Positions 1 to 10,419 of a stretch of 64,000 bases of DNA are shown piece after piece. The notes under the pieces were generated by a model. It worked only from the letters and a program-made list of their open reading frames with translations. It searched no databases and was not told the DNA's origin. The stretch's first letter is position 1. Every line of letters begins with the position of its first letter. A program made the position numbers and the translations under genes. Source of the DNA: Paguma larvata (taxonomy: Eukaryota; Chordata; Mammalia; Carnivora; Viverridae); assembly GCA_030068075.1 (NCBI GenBank), contig CM057835.1, positions 70,660,895-70,724,894 of the forward strand, in the 5' to 3' direction.

Positions 1-522
1 AAAGCCAAAACTATCACATCTACCTTTTACTTCTTCCCCAATCCCCGAGGCCACCATGTAGCTGATGTAACGTTGCCAGTATGGCATCTCCCTTGTGCTC
101 CTAGAAATGTGTGTTAGAGAGGTGTGAAAAGTGGTACTAGGGAGTTTCTTCAGAACATCCACATGGCATAGAATTCTTAGTCTGTTCTTAAGGGGGTATT
201 TCCCATCTAGCAGGGATCAGTCAGCCATTATTGGAATTTCCTTTTACAGCATCTCATTTAGAAAACACAGTGGATCAAACATCTTTCTGTGGATGGAACA
301 CGTTACCTCAGGAAAGTGCACATCTCTGAGGTACATTACACTCTGTATAAAGAAGATTAAGACAAGAACATCTTGTGTCCCATGTAATAAAGAAAAACAC
401 TCTGATGAGAGGTCTCTGGAACTTGACCCATAGAGCAATCCTGACTCCCATGCCCTTCTACCAGATCGACAAACCCAGGAAAACTCTATTATTTCTCTTC
501 AGGTCATTCTCAACGTCGACTG

Positions 523-524
<2 letters not shown>

Positions 525-565
<41 letters not shown>
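525..565. repeat. (CT)n microsatellite
   Basis: An uninterrupted run of about 20 CT dinucleotides. The block B counterpart at 36501-36552 is longer and interrupted by CCTCCC. In block C the tract and its neighbours are deleted (junction near 52603). Confidence 0.95.
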
Positions 566-569
<4 letters not shown>

Positions 570-967
570 TATTTTTTGTTTCAACATTGTGAGAAACCAA
601 TTGTTTTTCTCCACGTGCCATTGTTCTCATCCTGGCTTCATTCAAGGGTTAGTTTTTTCTAATGTCTAACATTTCCTCAGCCCCAAACTAATAACTGCCA
701 CCCCAACACAAACCCTGTGACAAGGCTGTCCAGAGACAAGCTAACTGGTCCTGATGGGGAGTGTCTGAGCTATCTGGTGTGGTAAGTGAGCCGTTCCATT
801 TTTATGAAGATATAGACAAAGACACGCGTGTTTGGATGGATTTAACAGGGATCTAAGGATTTGATATTTTCTGGGAAGGGTAGAAGGAAGAAGCACAAGG
901 AGCAGAGCACAGATTTCCAGCTCTCATTATGCTGCCTTCCCTGCGGTTTGGGATGCACCATCTGTGG

Positions 968-982
968 CCACCAGGGGGCAGC
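968..982 (+). promoter_or_regulatory. CTCF-like motif, 706 bp upstream of IGLV pseudogene leader
   Basis: The sequence CCACCAGGGGGCAGC, preceded by TGG, closely matches the canonical forward CTCF core TGGCCACCAGGGGGCGCTA. The same motif occurs at a matching distance before the other IGLV2-type segments (4283, 36957, 40279, 53014) and in the truncated third block (56576). Binding is inferred from the motif only. Confidence 0.7.
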
Positions 983-1687
983 AAGGGCCTGCATTTGGGG
1001 AAGATTATGACTGTGGTTTACCCTGACCTGTATGGAATCCCAAAAGCTGATTCCTCCTAAAACCTGCCAAAAGGGCACAACATCAGAGGGGTGATCCAGT
1101 TCTATTGTACCTCGATAAGTCCTTTGTTTGAAAGGTCAACAAACACCCCTAGGCTTCAGGATCAGAACCTTGCGAGGAAGGGGACAGAGAGAAGCATGAG
1201 GAACTAGCCTATTGAGGACGGGAGGAAGGAGTAGGGGACGTGAAAAATAACCCCTTGTTTTGTCTTTGGTTCATAGAAAGGAAAGAATGAATCTCTCCTA
1301 ATTTCAGCCTTTGAGGAACTTGTCCCGGACTCAACCCACACAGAATAACGTGTAAGTACCGGAAATATTTGTCATCTCTCAGGGACCTCCTACAGTAGGA
1401 TAAGGGACATGCTGAGTGGTTCCATTTCCTGGGCAATAACATGAGCTCTATCCTAGAAAATCCATGTCAAAGTGTTTTAATCCTTCAGCTACGTTCTGCT
1501 GCCCTGAATGCAGAAGTATCTAGCATGAAGGGTCAGATCAGAGGGAGTCAGAAGAGGAAAGTTTAGGAAGCACATTGTCATGGAGGCTCCTCTCTCCTCT
1601 GAGACGAGGGCAGGGGTAACAGAACTCTGGGACGCCAGGCCCAGGGTTGGGGTCTCAGAGGGCGGTGCTCCTTGAGGCATCTCCAGC

Positions 1688-2161
1688 ATGGTTAGGGCTC
1701 TGGTCCTTCTTACCTTCCTCATTCAGGGCACAGTTGACACCTCCATGGAAGGGACCAAAGAGACATCTGGGCTGATCATTTGCCTTTTAGACTCAGTTTA
1801 TTTTAGTCCACAGCACTGACATTAGCAGAGTGTGCCCTTCTTCTTTTCAGGTTCCTGGGCCTAGTCGGCCTGTCTCAGCCAGCCTCCCTCAATGTTCAGG
1901 ACTCTGAGATGGACTCTCACCATCACCTATGGTGGAAGCAGCAGTGACACTGGGAATTATAAAGAAGTTTCCTAGTACCAAGTGCCCAGAATGGCTCCCA
2001 AACTCCTGATTTTCTATACTAATACTCAGACTTCAGGAATCCCTGATCACTCTTCTTCTGGCTCCAAGTCTGGCATTACGGCCTGTCTCACCATATCCAG
2101 ACTCCAGCCTGTGAAGAAAGCTGATTATAACTGCTGCTTATATGCTGGTAGTGGCACTTTC
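1688..2161 (+). pseudogene. IGLV: IGLV2-like variable pseudogene, copy A
   Basis: The leader exon is 1688-1733 and the V exon 1851-2161, with a TTCTTTTCAG acceptor before 1851. The V frame aligns end to end with the intact IGLV2-like gene at 4992 but is disabled several ways. Codon 1 of the mature V (Gln) is TAG at 1862-1864. The first conserved Cys is Tyr (TAT, 1928-1930). The conserved Trp of framework 2 is TAG (1973-1975). The residue before the second Cys is Asn instead of Tyr or Phe. The leader donor reads TT instead of GT. The promoter octamer has decayed to ATTGTCAT at 1574-1581. The recombination signal is nonetheless well preserved. Copies sit at 37678 and 53736. Confidence 0.93.
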
Positions 2162-2200
2162 CACAGTGGTCCCGCTTCATGGAAGAGTGAAACCGAAACC
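2162..2200 (+). promoter_or_regulatory. V recombination signal sequence (23-bp spacer)
   Basis: Perfect heptamer CACAGTG at 2162-2168, a 23-bp spacer and nonamer ACCGAAACC at 2192-2200 (two differences from ACAAAAACC). It directly abuts the V exon of the copy A pseudogene. Confidence 0.92.
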
Positions 2201-4282
2201 TGACCTTTACTCTCAGGCTCACACCTTGCTCTCAAGCTGTTTTCCCAACCCTGTGCAAAGAGGGCTTCATGCAACAAGGCTTTGAGTTTCAATTCTCTCT
2301 CAGCAACTCCCCTTTATCACCATAATATCCAAAGGCAACACTCTCTCTGGTGTTCTCCTTGAATATAATGAAGGCTTCCTCTCTCCCTTTGTCCTCTGGT
2401 CCCAGAATGGGACTCTTCCCAGTTTTTCAACTCAGCAACAAAAAACGAGGAGACTGTGTTCGTGTTAACCTGGACGTCTTTCTAAAATGGCTCTATTTCT
2501 TCCACAGAGGAATATTCGATGGGTGAGCCCCTCTTTCCTTAGAAAGCCAAAACATGTATTTTCCCTCTGAGTCGGATGTCTAGCTGGAGTTCTAGTTACA
2601 ATGGATTGCTAATTACCAAAAAATAAATAAATAAACTTAATGCTTAACCGGTATATCTATGAATTGTTTGAACAACTGACTGGGGCTAGGATTAGGCATC
2701 AGAAGATCTGATCAGTGCCAACTCTTCCTATGTTCCCCGTATTATCCAAGTTTTACCACTGAAAGTGCCATGTCTTTGCAACAACCTCTTTCCCAGGTGC
2801 AGAATCTAGAAAAATTGTCACTGCAATGCATAATTTTTTCTGTCAGCCTGAGAGGGTCACAGGGTGCTCAGATTAAATTTTATTTCTGGATGTTCCTAGG
2901 AGGATGTTCATTACCATAATTAGTATATGAATTTGCATATTCAATATATCATATTATGCCCACGGTCTAATTTTGCCTCCTTTTATGGCAGTCATGCATA
3001 TCTTTTCTGTTATGTGTAATTGTATGGGCGCAATACTCCAGAAAAATTTTACATGAGTCCCTTAATCCATTATAATCAGGTTCCCTGAGGGTGTTGTGAG
3101 TACTTACGGAAGATGGAACAGATGCCTGGAAGTTCCACGTGAAGATAAGTGTTTGGTTTCTTGCAGGAAGCATCTCTACTCCTGGAGTCCTCACAGGAAG
3201 CCTCTCCACAGTGATCCCAAGAGATAGGGATCCAAACTACTGGGCTGCGAATGTAATTTCAGATGCTTCGCTAACTGATTTATGACGAGGTCTTTATCTA
3301 ATTACCATTTTATTATTATGTCAAAAGTACCTAGCATTACCTAGAAAAATATCTAAATAATATTGTACTTGAATATTTAAAACACACAAACTATAGTGTC
3401 AGGTCCCAAACTATTCTTTGTCCCAACCACACTTTTTCTTTCTCTCCCTCCCTGAAGCCACAACTCTGCTCATCCCATGCTCTCAGGAAGCAACACATTG
3501 TTCTGAAGCTCTAGGAAACACCTGTCCTGTGGCATGAAAGGTAACATGAAAAGAGCGTCATCAGAGCATCTCTATTCTATGGAACTCCTGAAAGGATCCA
3601 TCATCCTGATCAGTTTTTCTCCAAACCTACCTCCTTCTAGGACAACTAGGTCAGGCATCTCACTGTGGATGAAGAGTCTGCGTCAGCAAGGCACACGGCT
3701 CTGAGGCCAAGTCACTAATTGTGCACAAAGGGGTAAGACAGAGAACATCCTTGGTCCTCTGTGCCGCACAGATTTGTCCTATTGAGAATTCAATGGAACT
3801 GAACCCCTGAGGCCAATCCTGACTCCAATCCCTCCTCCTGGATGCTAAAAAACTATAATCTTTCTCTTGATGTAAATGAAGTATTTCTTAATCCTGATTC
3901 AGTTCTCTTTCATGCATTATTCTTCTTTTCTAACCATTTTGAGAGCTCTGTCATCTTCTAATAGCCCAATTGTTCTCATCCTCATAACAACTGGATTCTT
4001 CCTCAGCCTGAGTCTACATCCACCTCACATACATTATCCTGTGTCATGGCCTTTCTGGGATAAGCAAGGAGAATCTGAGAGAGAGAATCTGGGCCACTTG
4101 ATTTTTCTAGGGCCATATTTCAAGGGAAAGAAGTAAAAGACAAAAGTAAAGCATCTTGAATTGCATCAGAAGGGATCTGGGGGCCTTAGAGGGTTGGAGG
4201 GATGGCAGGAGGAGGAGCAGAGCTGGAGTTTTCTGTTCTCTCTCAGGTGCCTACCCTGGTGCTTGGCACTTTCTATCTGAGG
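2201..4282. other. IGLV intergenic spacer of block A
   Basis: No gene is visible. The stretch is the 3' flank of the pseudogene followed by the 5' flank of the next V gene, and it matches 38191-40278 and 54466-56575 closely. A landmark with AAAATGGCTC followed by TTCCACAG around 2484-2507 recurs downstream of other V segments (about 6626, 10021, 21262, 38475, 42886, 45713 and 54759). This indicates ancient tandem duplication of V units of several kb. The open frames here are short and not conserved as protein. Confidence 0.7.
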
Positions 4283-4297
4283 CCACTAGGGGGCAGC
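4283..4297 (+). promoter_or_regulatory. CTCF-like motif, 695 bp upstream of IGLV gene
   Basis: CCACTAGGGGGCAGC on the + strand, differing by one base from the motif at 968. The flanking text (AGCGAGGGCCTG) is also related, so the two sites are paralogous parts of duplicated V units. Confidence 0.7.
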
Positions 4298-4876
4298 GAG
4301 GGCCTGAATTTGGGAAGGGCAATTTTTGTTGTTCAGTCCTAATAGTGGTTTCAGGAAACACTGCTAAGAGGTACAGGAGTGAAAGAGTGTCTAATATCTG
4401 TTGTGTCCCAATAATTCCTTTTCTGGAAGTGCCAGTAAACATCTCCTCACTTCAAACCATTGCAGAGCAGGTTAGAGAGTGATGCTTGAAAAAACGAAAA
4501 ACTAAAGGAAAAACCAACATGAACTTGAGGGAGAATGAGATCCTCAGCTCTGCCTGTGCTCGTGGAAAGAGGAGTAACTGAATCTCCCCTAATCTCAACC
4601 AGCCTGGAGTGCTCCTCTTCCACTCCTCACACACAGCAAAGGGGTCCTGATTCCTCTCCCTTCCCTACCAGGACTTCCCCAGTTGGAAGGGAAAACACAT
4701 ACAAATCTGGCTTGAATTTCTAGGCTATGACATGAGTTGCATCTGTCATGATTCAGAAATCAATGTCAAAGCATTTTCAAGTCTGGAAACCTTAGTTCTG
4801 CTGCCCAGGGATGCATAACATTGTAGTATAGAGGGCCAAGAAAGAGTGAGTGAAGAGAGGCAGATATAGAAAGCAC

Positions 4877-4884
4877 ATTTGCAT
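4877..4884 (+). promoter_or_regulatory. Immunoglobulin V promoter octamer
   Basis: Perfect ATTTGCAT, 108 bp before the leader ATG at 4992. This is the OCT1/OCT2 (with OBF1) binding element typical of B-cell V promoters. A GGATAAGAG sequence about 35 bp downstream could serve as a weak TATA-like element. Confidence 0.9.
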
Positions 4885-4991
4885 GGAGGCCCCTCCCTCC
4901 TCTGAGACAGAGGGAGGGGATAAGAGAGGTCTTGGGGAACCAGGCCCAGGGTCAGGGTCTCAGAAGGCAGTGCTGTTGGGGCATCTGAACC

Positions 4992-5461
4992 ATGGCCTGG
5001 GCTCTGGTCCTCCTCACTCTTCTCACTCAGGACACAGGTGAGGCCTCCAAGGAAGGGACCACAGATCTATCTGGGCTGATCCTTTGTCTGCTCCTCAGTC
5101 TCACCTGGGACCCCAGCACAGAACTCACTAGAACGTGTTCTTTCTCTTTTTAGGGTCCTGGGCCCAGTCTACTCTGAACCAGCCTCCCTCAGTGTCTGGG
5201 AACCTGGGAAGCACAGTCACCATCTCCTGTACTGGCAGCAGCAACGACATTGGGGGATATAATGGTGTCTCCTGGTACCAACAGCTCGAAGGCACATCCC
5301 CCAAACTCCTGATTTATGAGGTAAATAAGCGGCCTTCCGGGATCCCTGATCGCTTCTCTGGCTCCAAGTCAGGCAACACGGCCACCTTGACCATCTCTGG
5401 GCTCCAGGCTGAAGATGAGGCTGATTATTTCTGTGGCTCACCTGCTAGTGGTTATACTCCC
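4992..5461 (+). CDS. IGLV: Immunoglobulin lambda variable gene, IGLV2-like, intact frame (block A)
   Basis: This segment encodes the variable domain of an immunoglobulin lambda light chain and acts after V-J joining. Exon 1 (4992-5037) encodes most of a hydrophobic signal peptide beginning [13 protein letters not shown]. The intron 5038-5153 has GT donor GTGAGG and a TTTTTAG acceptor. Exon 2 (5154-5461) encodes the leader end GSWA and 99 V residues starting [12 protein letters not shown]. The conserved Cys (ISCTG), Trp (VSWYQQ), the [18 protein letters not shown] framework 3 and second Cys (ADYFC) are all present without a stop. The sequence resembles human IGLV2 members. CDR3 begins GSPASGYTP. 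An open frame also runs through the acceptor side of the intron, so 5135 is not the real start. The recombination heptamer is imperfect, which may lower usage. Its twin is at 40985. Confidence 0.94.
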
Positions 5462-5500
5462 CACACTGGTTCAAGTTTATGGGGAAGTGAGACAAAAACT
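5462..5500 (+). promoter_or_regulatory. V recombination signal with non-consensus heptamer
   Basis: Heptamer CACACTG (consensus CACAGTG; one change at position 5) at 5462-5468, a 23-bp spacer and nonamer ACAAAAACT at 5492-5500 (eight of nine). The critical CAC is intact, so joining is plausible but may be less efficient. Confidence 0.92.
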
Positions 5501-7462
5501 TGCTCCGTACTCACAGGCTCGCTTCTTGCTCTGAAGATGCTTTCCAACCCTGTGCAGAGGGAACTTCGTGCAGCATGATCTTGAGAATTTAGGTCTCTCT
5601 GTTCCTGTTTCTTCTCAAGACAGAGTAAAGTGAAACACATTCTGCCAAATTGTCTGGGAAATGACAGAGCCTATTTGCTTCAGTGATACGGTCTTAAAAA
5701 GGGATTCTTTCCAAGTCTGCAATGGCAGGTACTAAGGACCACGAAGTGCATGTGCAGAGAATTTCCTGCAATTCCCAGGGATCCCTCACTTTAAATGGCT
5801 CCATCTCATACAGCAGTGTGGTCTGGCTTGGATTCAGTTTTCCAGAATTGATGTTTCCTTATTCAACCCAGTTTCCAACTTTCCTTTTTTTGGTTTATTG
5901 GGGGGTGGTGGTAAGGGTTTTAGTCAGTAATATTTAGATACATCTCACATATTTAAAACAATGGCTTTCAGTACACTCTCTACATTGTGAAAACATCACT
6001 GCTATCACATTTCTATTGTTCTGGGAAGAAACATCATACCTTTTGGCATTCATCTTCAGTTTCCCACCAGTTTGCTCAGTCTCTGCCAATCAATGATCTA
6101 CACTCTGTCCCCATAGCTTCCCTAGTTTGGACATTTCAGATAAATGGAGTTGCACAATATGGCATCTTTGGTGAATGACTTTTTTCACTTGAAATAATAT
6201 TTTCAAATTACATCCATATTGTAACATGGACTAGAACTTAGTTACTTTTACTATGAAAATATATCCCATTGTATGCACAAATCACATTTAAGGATCTAAA
6301 TATAAGACATTTTTCAGTTGTTTCCACCCACTCTAGCCAATATGAGCCTCCTTGGTGTACCATTCTTAGCATGTCAGTGACTGAAGTAATAGTACCTGAG
6401 AAAAGATCAGAAGACATAGCTGAGGGAATGAGAAAAAAGGGGAAGGTTTTTTTTCCCCACAATGTCCCACCATCTTGAATCCCACATTCAAAGAATCTGA
6501 ACAGGGGAGAATATTATTTGAGACTCCATGATAGGTAGTTCTTCCCTTCCCCTGAAATCAATGAGCTCCTCTCCTGTCAGCAACCCTGCATGTGGACTGT
6601 CTGCCAGAAGGGTGGACTCTTTCCCAAATGGCTCCTTTGTTCCACAAGGAATGCGTTATCTGGTGTGCATGTTCCCATTCCACAGAGGTCCCCACCATAT
6701 CTGATTTCCGTGGGTCGTAAACCCAATTTCTGAGTGAAATACCAATGATAAAATTGTAAAATAACGCATATAGATAAACAATTGCCAAGAATTCTTCATG
6801 CAATGAATTAACCTGAGCATGGTCTCCAGAACTTTGGTCTGGACCAAGTGTCTTCCTGGTTGAGCAGAACGTTCCAGGTTTAGCACTGGTAGTGCCATAT
6901 CTTGGCAATGACCTCACTCACTAGCAAATGAGGATGGATGTTCAGTTTAGCATAGATCCTCATCTCTCCTATAATGTTCTTCTATGAATTATTTCAGTAC
7001 CTTCTTTCTTCCGCTGATAAATGGTCCATACCTTCATGCTTCAGTTATCTAGACTGGAAGGGGACACACCTTAATTACTAGAAGTGAGTTAAATTATATT
7101 GCAATGTTGCATGTGCTAATAGACGCACAGTATAACTTCCTGAATCACAGCTTCATGTTTTTGTAAGAATTATCAGAGACTGTTCTTGACTTCAGGGTAT
7201 GTGTCCTCATGGGGAAAATCTGTAGGAAATTGGTCCTTCTGAAAATGGGCCATTGTCTTGTGATTTTCTAAAGCACCTGTTATGAGATTTGCTTCCTGAC
7301 TCAAATAGCATCAGTGTCTTTTTTAGAAAGTATCTGCTAATGCATAGGAAGGAAGGTGTGACCATTGCCTCTATTAGCGAGTCTCCTTTTAAGGGGAGAC
7401 CACAATTTCTTCATGAGAAAGTATTTATTATGTTTAGAGTAGGAACCGTTTTCAAGAAATAT
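5501..7462. other. IGLV 3' spacer with an old L1-derived fragment
   Basis: No gene is visible. It matches block B (41494-43721). Around 5935-6300 the text resembles the reverse complement of the 3' part of an old L1. The rest is unclassified spacer. The landmark AAATGGCTCC followed by TTGTTCCACAAGG lies around 6626-6649. Confidence 0.5.
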
Positions 7463-7473
7463 AGAAGCTAGAT

Positions 7474-7692
7474 TTTTTTTTATTTTTTTAACGTTTATTT
7501 ATTTTTGAGAGACATAGAGACAGAGTATGGGCAGGGGAAGGGCAGAGAGAGAGGGAGACACAGAATCCGAAGCAGGGTCCAGGCTCTGATCCACCAGCAC
7601 AGAGCCTGACACGGGGCTCGAACTCACGGACCGCAAGATCATGACCTGAGCCGAAGTCGGCTGCTTAACCAACTGAGCCACCCAGGCACCCC
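7474..7692 (-). mobile_element. Felid-type CAN-SINE, block A only
   Basis: A reverse-strand tRNA-derived SINE. It starts with the T-rich complement of the tail (AACGTTTATTTATTTTTGAGAG) and ends with the complement of the tRNA-like head (GAGCCACCCAGGCACCCC). Target-site duplications AGAAGCTAGAT (7463-7473) and AGAACCTAGAT (7693-7703) flank it. Block B has an uninterrupted site near 43722, so this insertion followed the A/B duplication. Confidence 0.95.
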
Positions 7693-7703
7693 AGAACCTA
7701 GAT

Positions 7704-7865
7704 GTTGATAATATAAGAGACACTCAAAGACTAAGAACAAACTGAGGGGAGAGGGGGTGTGTGGGAGGGGAGATAGCGGATGATGGGCACAGAGGACGGC
7801 ACTTGTTGGGATTGGCACTAGGTGTTATATGGAAACCAATTTGACAATAAATTATTAGAAAAAAA
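7704..7865 (+). mobile_element. Short 5'-truncated L1 tail
   Basis: The last ~160 bp of a felid-type L1 3' UTR, ending ATGGAAACCAATTTGACAATAAATTATTAGAAAAAAAG. The same insertion is present in block B (43737-43893). There it is flanked by AGAAGTTAGATGTTG and AGAAGCTAGATGTTG, so it predates the duplication. Confidence 0.9.
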
Positions 7866-8237
7866 GAGAAAAAATGAAATCTGGCCATGTGTAGCCAGAT
7901 GGATGGAACTGGAGGGTATTATGTTAAGTGAAATAAGTCAGTCAGAAAAAGACAGATACCATATGTTTCCACGAATAGGTGGACTTTGTGAGACTAAGCA
8001 AAAACCAGGGGGAGGGGAAGAGGGGAAAGGAAAAAAAGACACAGAGAGGGAGAGAGATAAAACATAAGAGACTCTCAAAGACTAAGATAAAAACTGAGGG
8101 TAAGGGGGATGAGGGAGGGGGGCGAGGGGGTGATGGGCATTAAAAAGGGCACATGTTGGGATGAACACTGGGTGTTATATGTAAACCAATTTGAAAATAA
8201 ACTATTATAAAATTAAAAAAAAAGAAAATAAAGAAGC
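7866..8237 (+). mobile_element. Second L1 tail inserted into the A-rich end of the first
   Basis: An ORF2 end fragment (AATGAAATCTGGCCATGTG onward, frame ...[16 protein letters not shown]) followed by the L1 3' UTR and A-rich tail, ending before AAGAAGCTAGATG. Block B lacks it, so it is a private, post-duplication insertion whose target was the poly-A of the preceding L1 tail. Confidence 0.88.
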
Positions 8238-10419
8238 TAGATGTTGCATGAATAATATTGCTTCATATTGCTACGAAAATTCTGGAGCTACAAAGCCCTA
8301 TGTGTCTTGTGTATATGAGTCTCAACGTGTAGGAAAACCTCCTAGGGTTGTCTCTAGGGTTCAATATTTGTATAAAAAGATGTGAGAGTTATTACCTTTA
8401 ATATAGTCAGTGTGAAATATTTCAAGTTTTTATATAATTAAAATATCTGCTAGTGTTTTTCTGCTCAATGCAATCAGGAAATCAGCATCTTAGGGCAAGA
8501 ACATTCATGTGTCTATAGAATACATGAGTTAAGTGACACTCCATTTACATTCATCTGTTCTGATAATTTTATATTTCTTTTTTCCCTCACTTCTTATGGA
8601 ATCATCTTGTTTCATTCAACCTTAATGATAAGGGTAGATATTTGTGTATTTTAATTTATTTGCTTTAGCTTTATTGGTCATTAATCATATTATGCTCAAA
8701 TGGTCATTGGAGGTACTCTTGCTTCTTACTTAAATATTATGCCTTAATATGTGGTCACAAGTACTCAGAAGAATTGAACACTATAGTGTTTCCCGCACCA
8801 TGGGGACTTGAGTTTGCTCTTTGTACTCACAGAGTATGTAGTAGGAGAAAAGACAGAAGAAGCTGGACACCTGGGTTCCCAGGAAACCTCTCTAGTGATC
8901 TCAGGAAGCAAGGACCCAATCAACAAGACTACTCACTCATTCCCAGAACTAAATGATGGTTTATGAGAATGTCATTAACACATTACCATTTCATTACTAT
9001 CTCAGTAATAGACATTATGATTTAGATTAATTCTAAAGTAACATAGTACATACATGTACAAAACACACGAACAATCATTTCAAATAAAACAGCTATCACG
9101 CCCTCCTACTACACATGCTCTTTCCCTCAATTCGACCAATTATTTCTTTCCATCTTTGGCCAGAGCATTACCTTTCTTGGGCTCTTTAAAAGTCCTTCAA
9201 AGGGTATGAACAAGGACACTAAAATAGTTTCATCTGAATATTCACACTCTATAGAAATATGCCCGTTTCCTGAGTGGGCATTCCCATTCCCATTCTGGCA
9301 AAGAGTAGTCAGGCCTGATTAGAGCCTTTGCTCTAAATCTGTCTCTTTAGGAAATGCACGAAGTCCAAACTCCTTTTGTGGATGAAGGGGCTGTATTTCA
9401 AGATGACACACAGCTCCGAGGGGAGATCTTCTCAGTATGCACTAAGGGACAGGATGAAGAATGTCCAAGTCCCTGTGATCAATGGAAATACTCTCTGTTG
9501 AATCGTCTGGGGAGAGTCACAGCTTCCTCTTTGCCAAAGTGATATAGCTCCAGAAGGTACCTCTTTCCATCTCCTCCACAGAGAACAGAGGCACAAGGAG
9601 ATGCCTACTCAGTGCCATTTCCATAGCTCTCAGGAGAATCGTCACTTTAAATGCCTCCATCCCATCTCCCACACCAGTGCAGACCAGCTTAGATTTAGGT
9701 CACATAAATTGTCATTGACTTATTCTCTTCTCCAACATGCTTTAATCCACATGGCCCTCCTTGCAAGGTTATTCTGGTGTTGAAGCAAAAGCATCTGAAA
9801 AGACATCAGATGATATTGCCTAGGGAATGACGACCAAAAGATGTTATTTTTCTTTCTTGAGTTCTACATCCTTGAACCCATATCTAAAGGATTTCATCCA
9901 GGAATATGACACACATTGAGCTCAGTCAGATATCTGACCTCCCTCTGCTCAGATGTCTGAACCTGCATCCTAGAAACCACCCAGCATGTGTCTGTCTCCT
10001 CGTTAGAATGGGTACTTTCCAAAATGGCTCCTCTGTTCCACAAGGCATATTTTGTGGGTCATTCCATACACCCTCTGGAATTCTAAAGGATATACGATAC
10101 CCTTTGTTGTCCCACTCAAATGTTAGCTAGGTTTCCTTTTATATAATGAATTGGTATGTACACATCACATTTAGTGTCTGTTCAAGAATTTGTTGGACTC
10201 CTGATTGAAACAGGAATTCAGTTCAAGAGGTATGATAGAGTACCACCTTCACTTTACCAGTTTTATATGGCAACCCATGTCTGGCACACCTGACTGGTGT
10301 TCACTATGTCTAATAGCTCAGTCTTTGTCATAACATTAATGCACTTAATTTTTTCACAAGTATTTTTCTCTATGGTCTTTATGATTTCGAGGCATGTTTC
10401 ATCAACTTTAAGGGGGGAG
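8238..10419. other. Spacer, including an orphan V-unit 3' flank
   Basis: No gene is seen. 8238-9540 is AT-rich spacer shared with block B (43909-45235). From about 9560 to 10420 the text aligns loosely with the flank that follows V genes (compare 5700-6660 and 20840-21290). It includes a CACTTTAAATGCCTCC motif and the landmark AAAATGGCTCC before TTCCACAAGG at about 10016-10044. No V exon or recombination signal precedes it, so a V segment may have been lost from this unit. The copy at 45280-46110 has the same structure. Confidence 0.5.

Noticed and set aside
3207..3213. CACAGTG resembling a recombination heptamer in spacer
   Set aside because: No nonamer follows at 12 or 23 bp, no V exon precedes it, and the block B copy reads CACAGCG.
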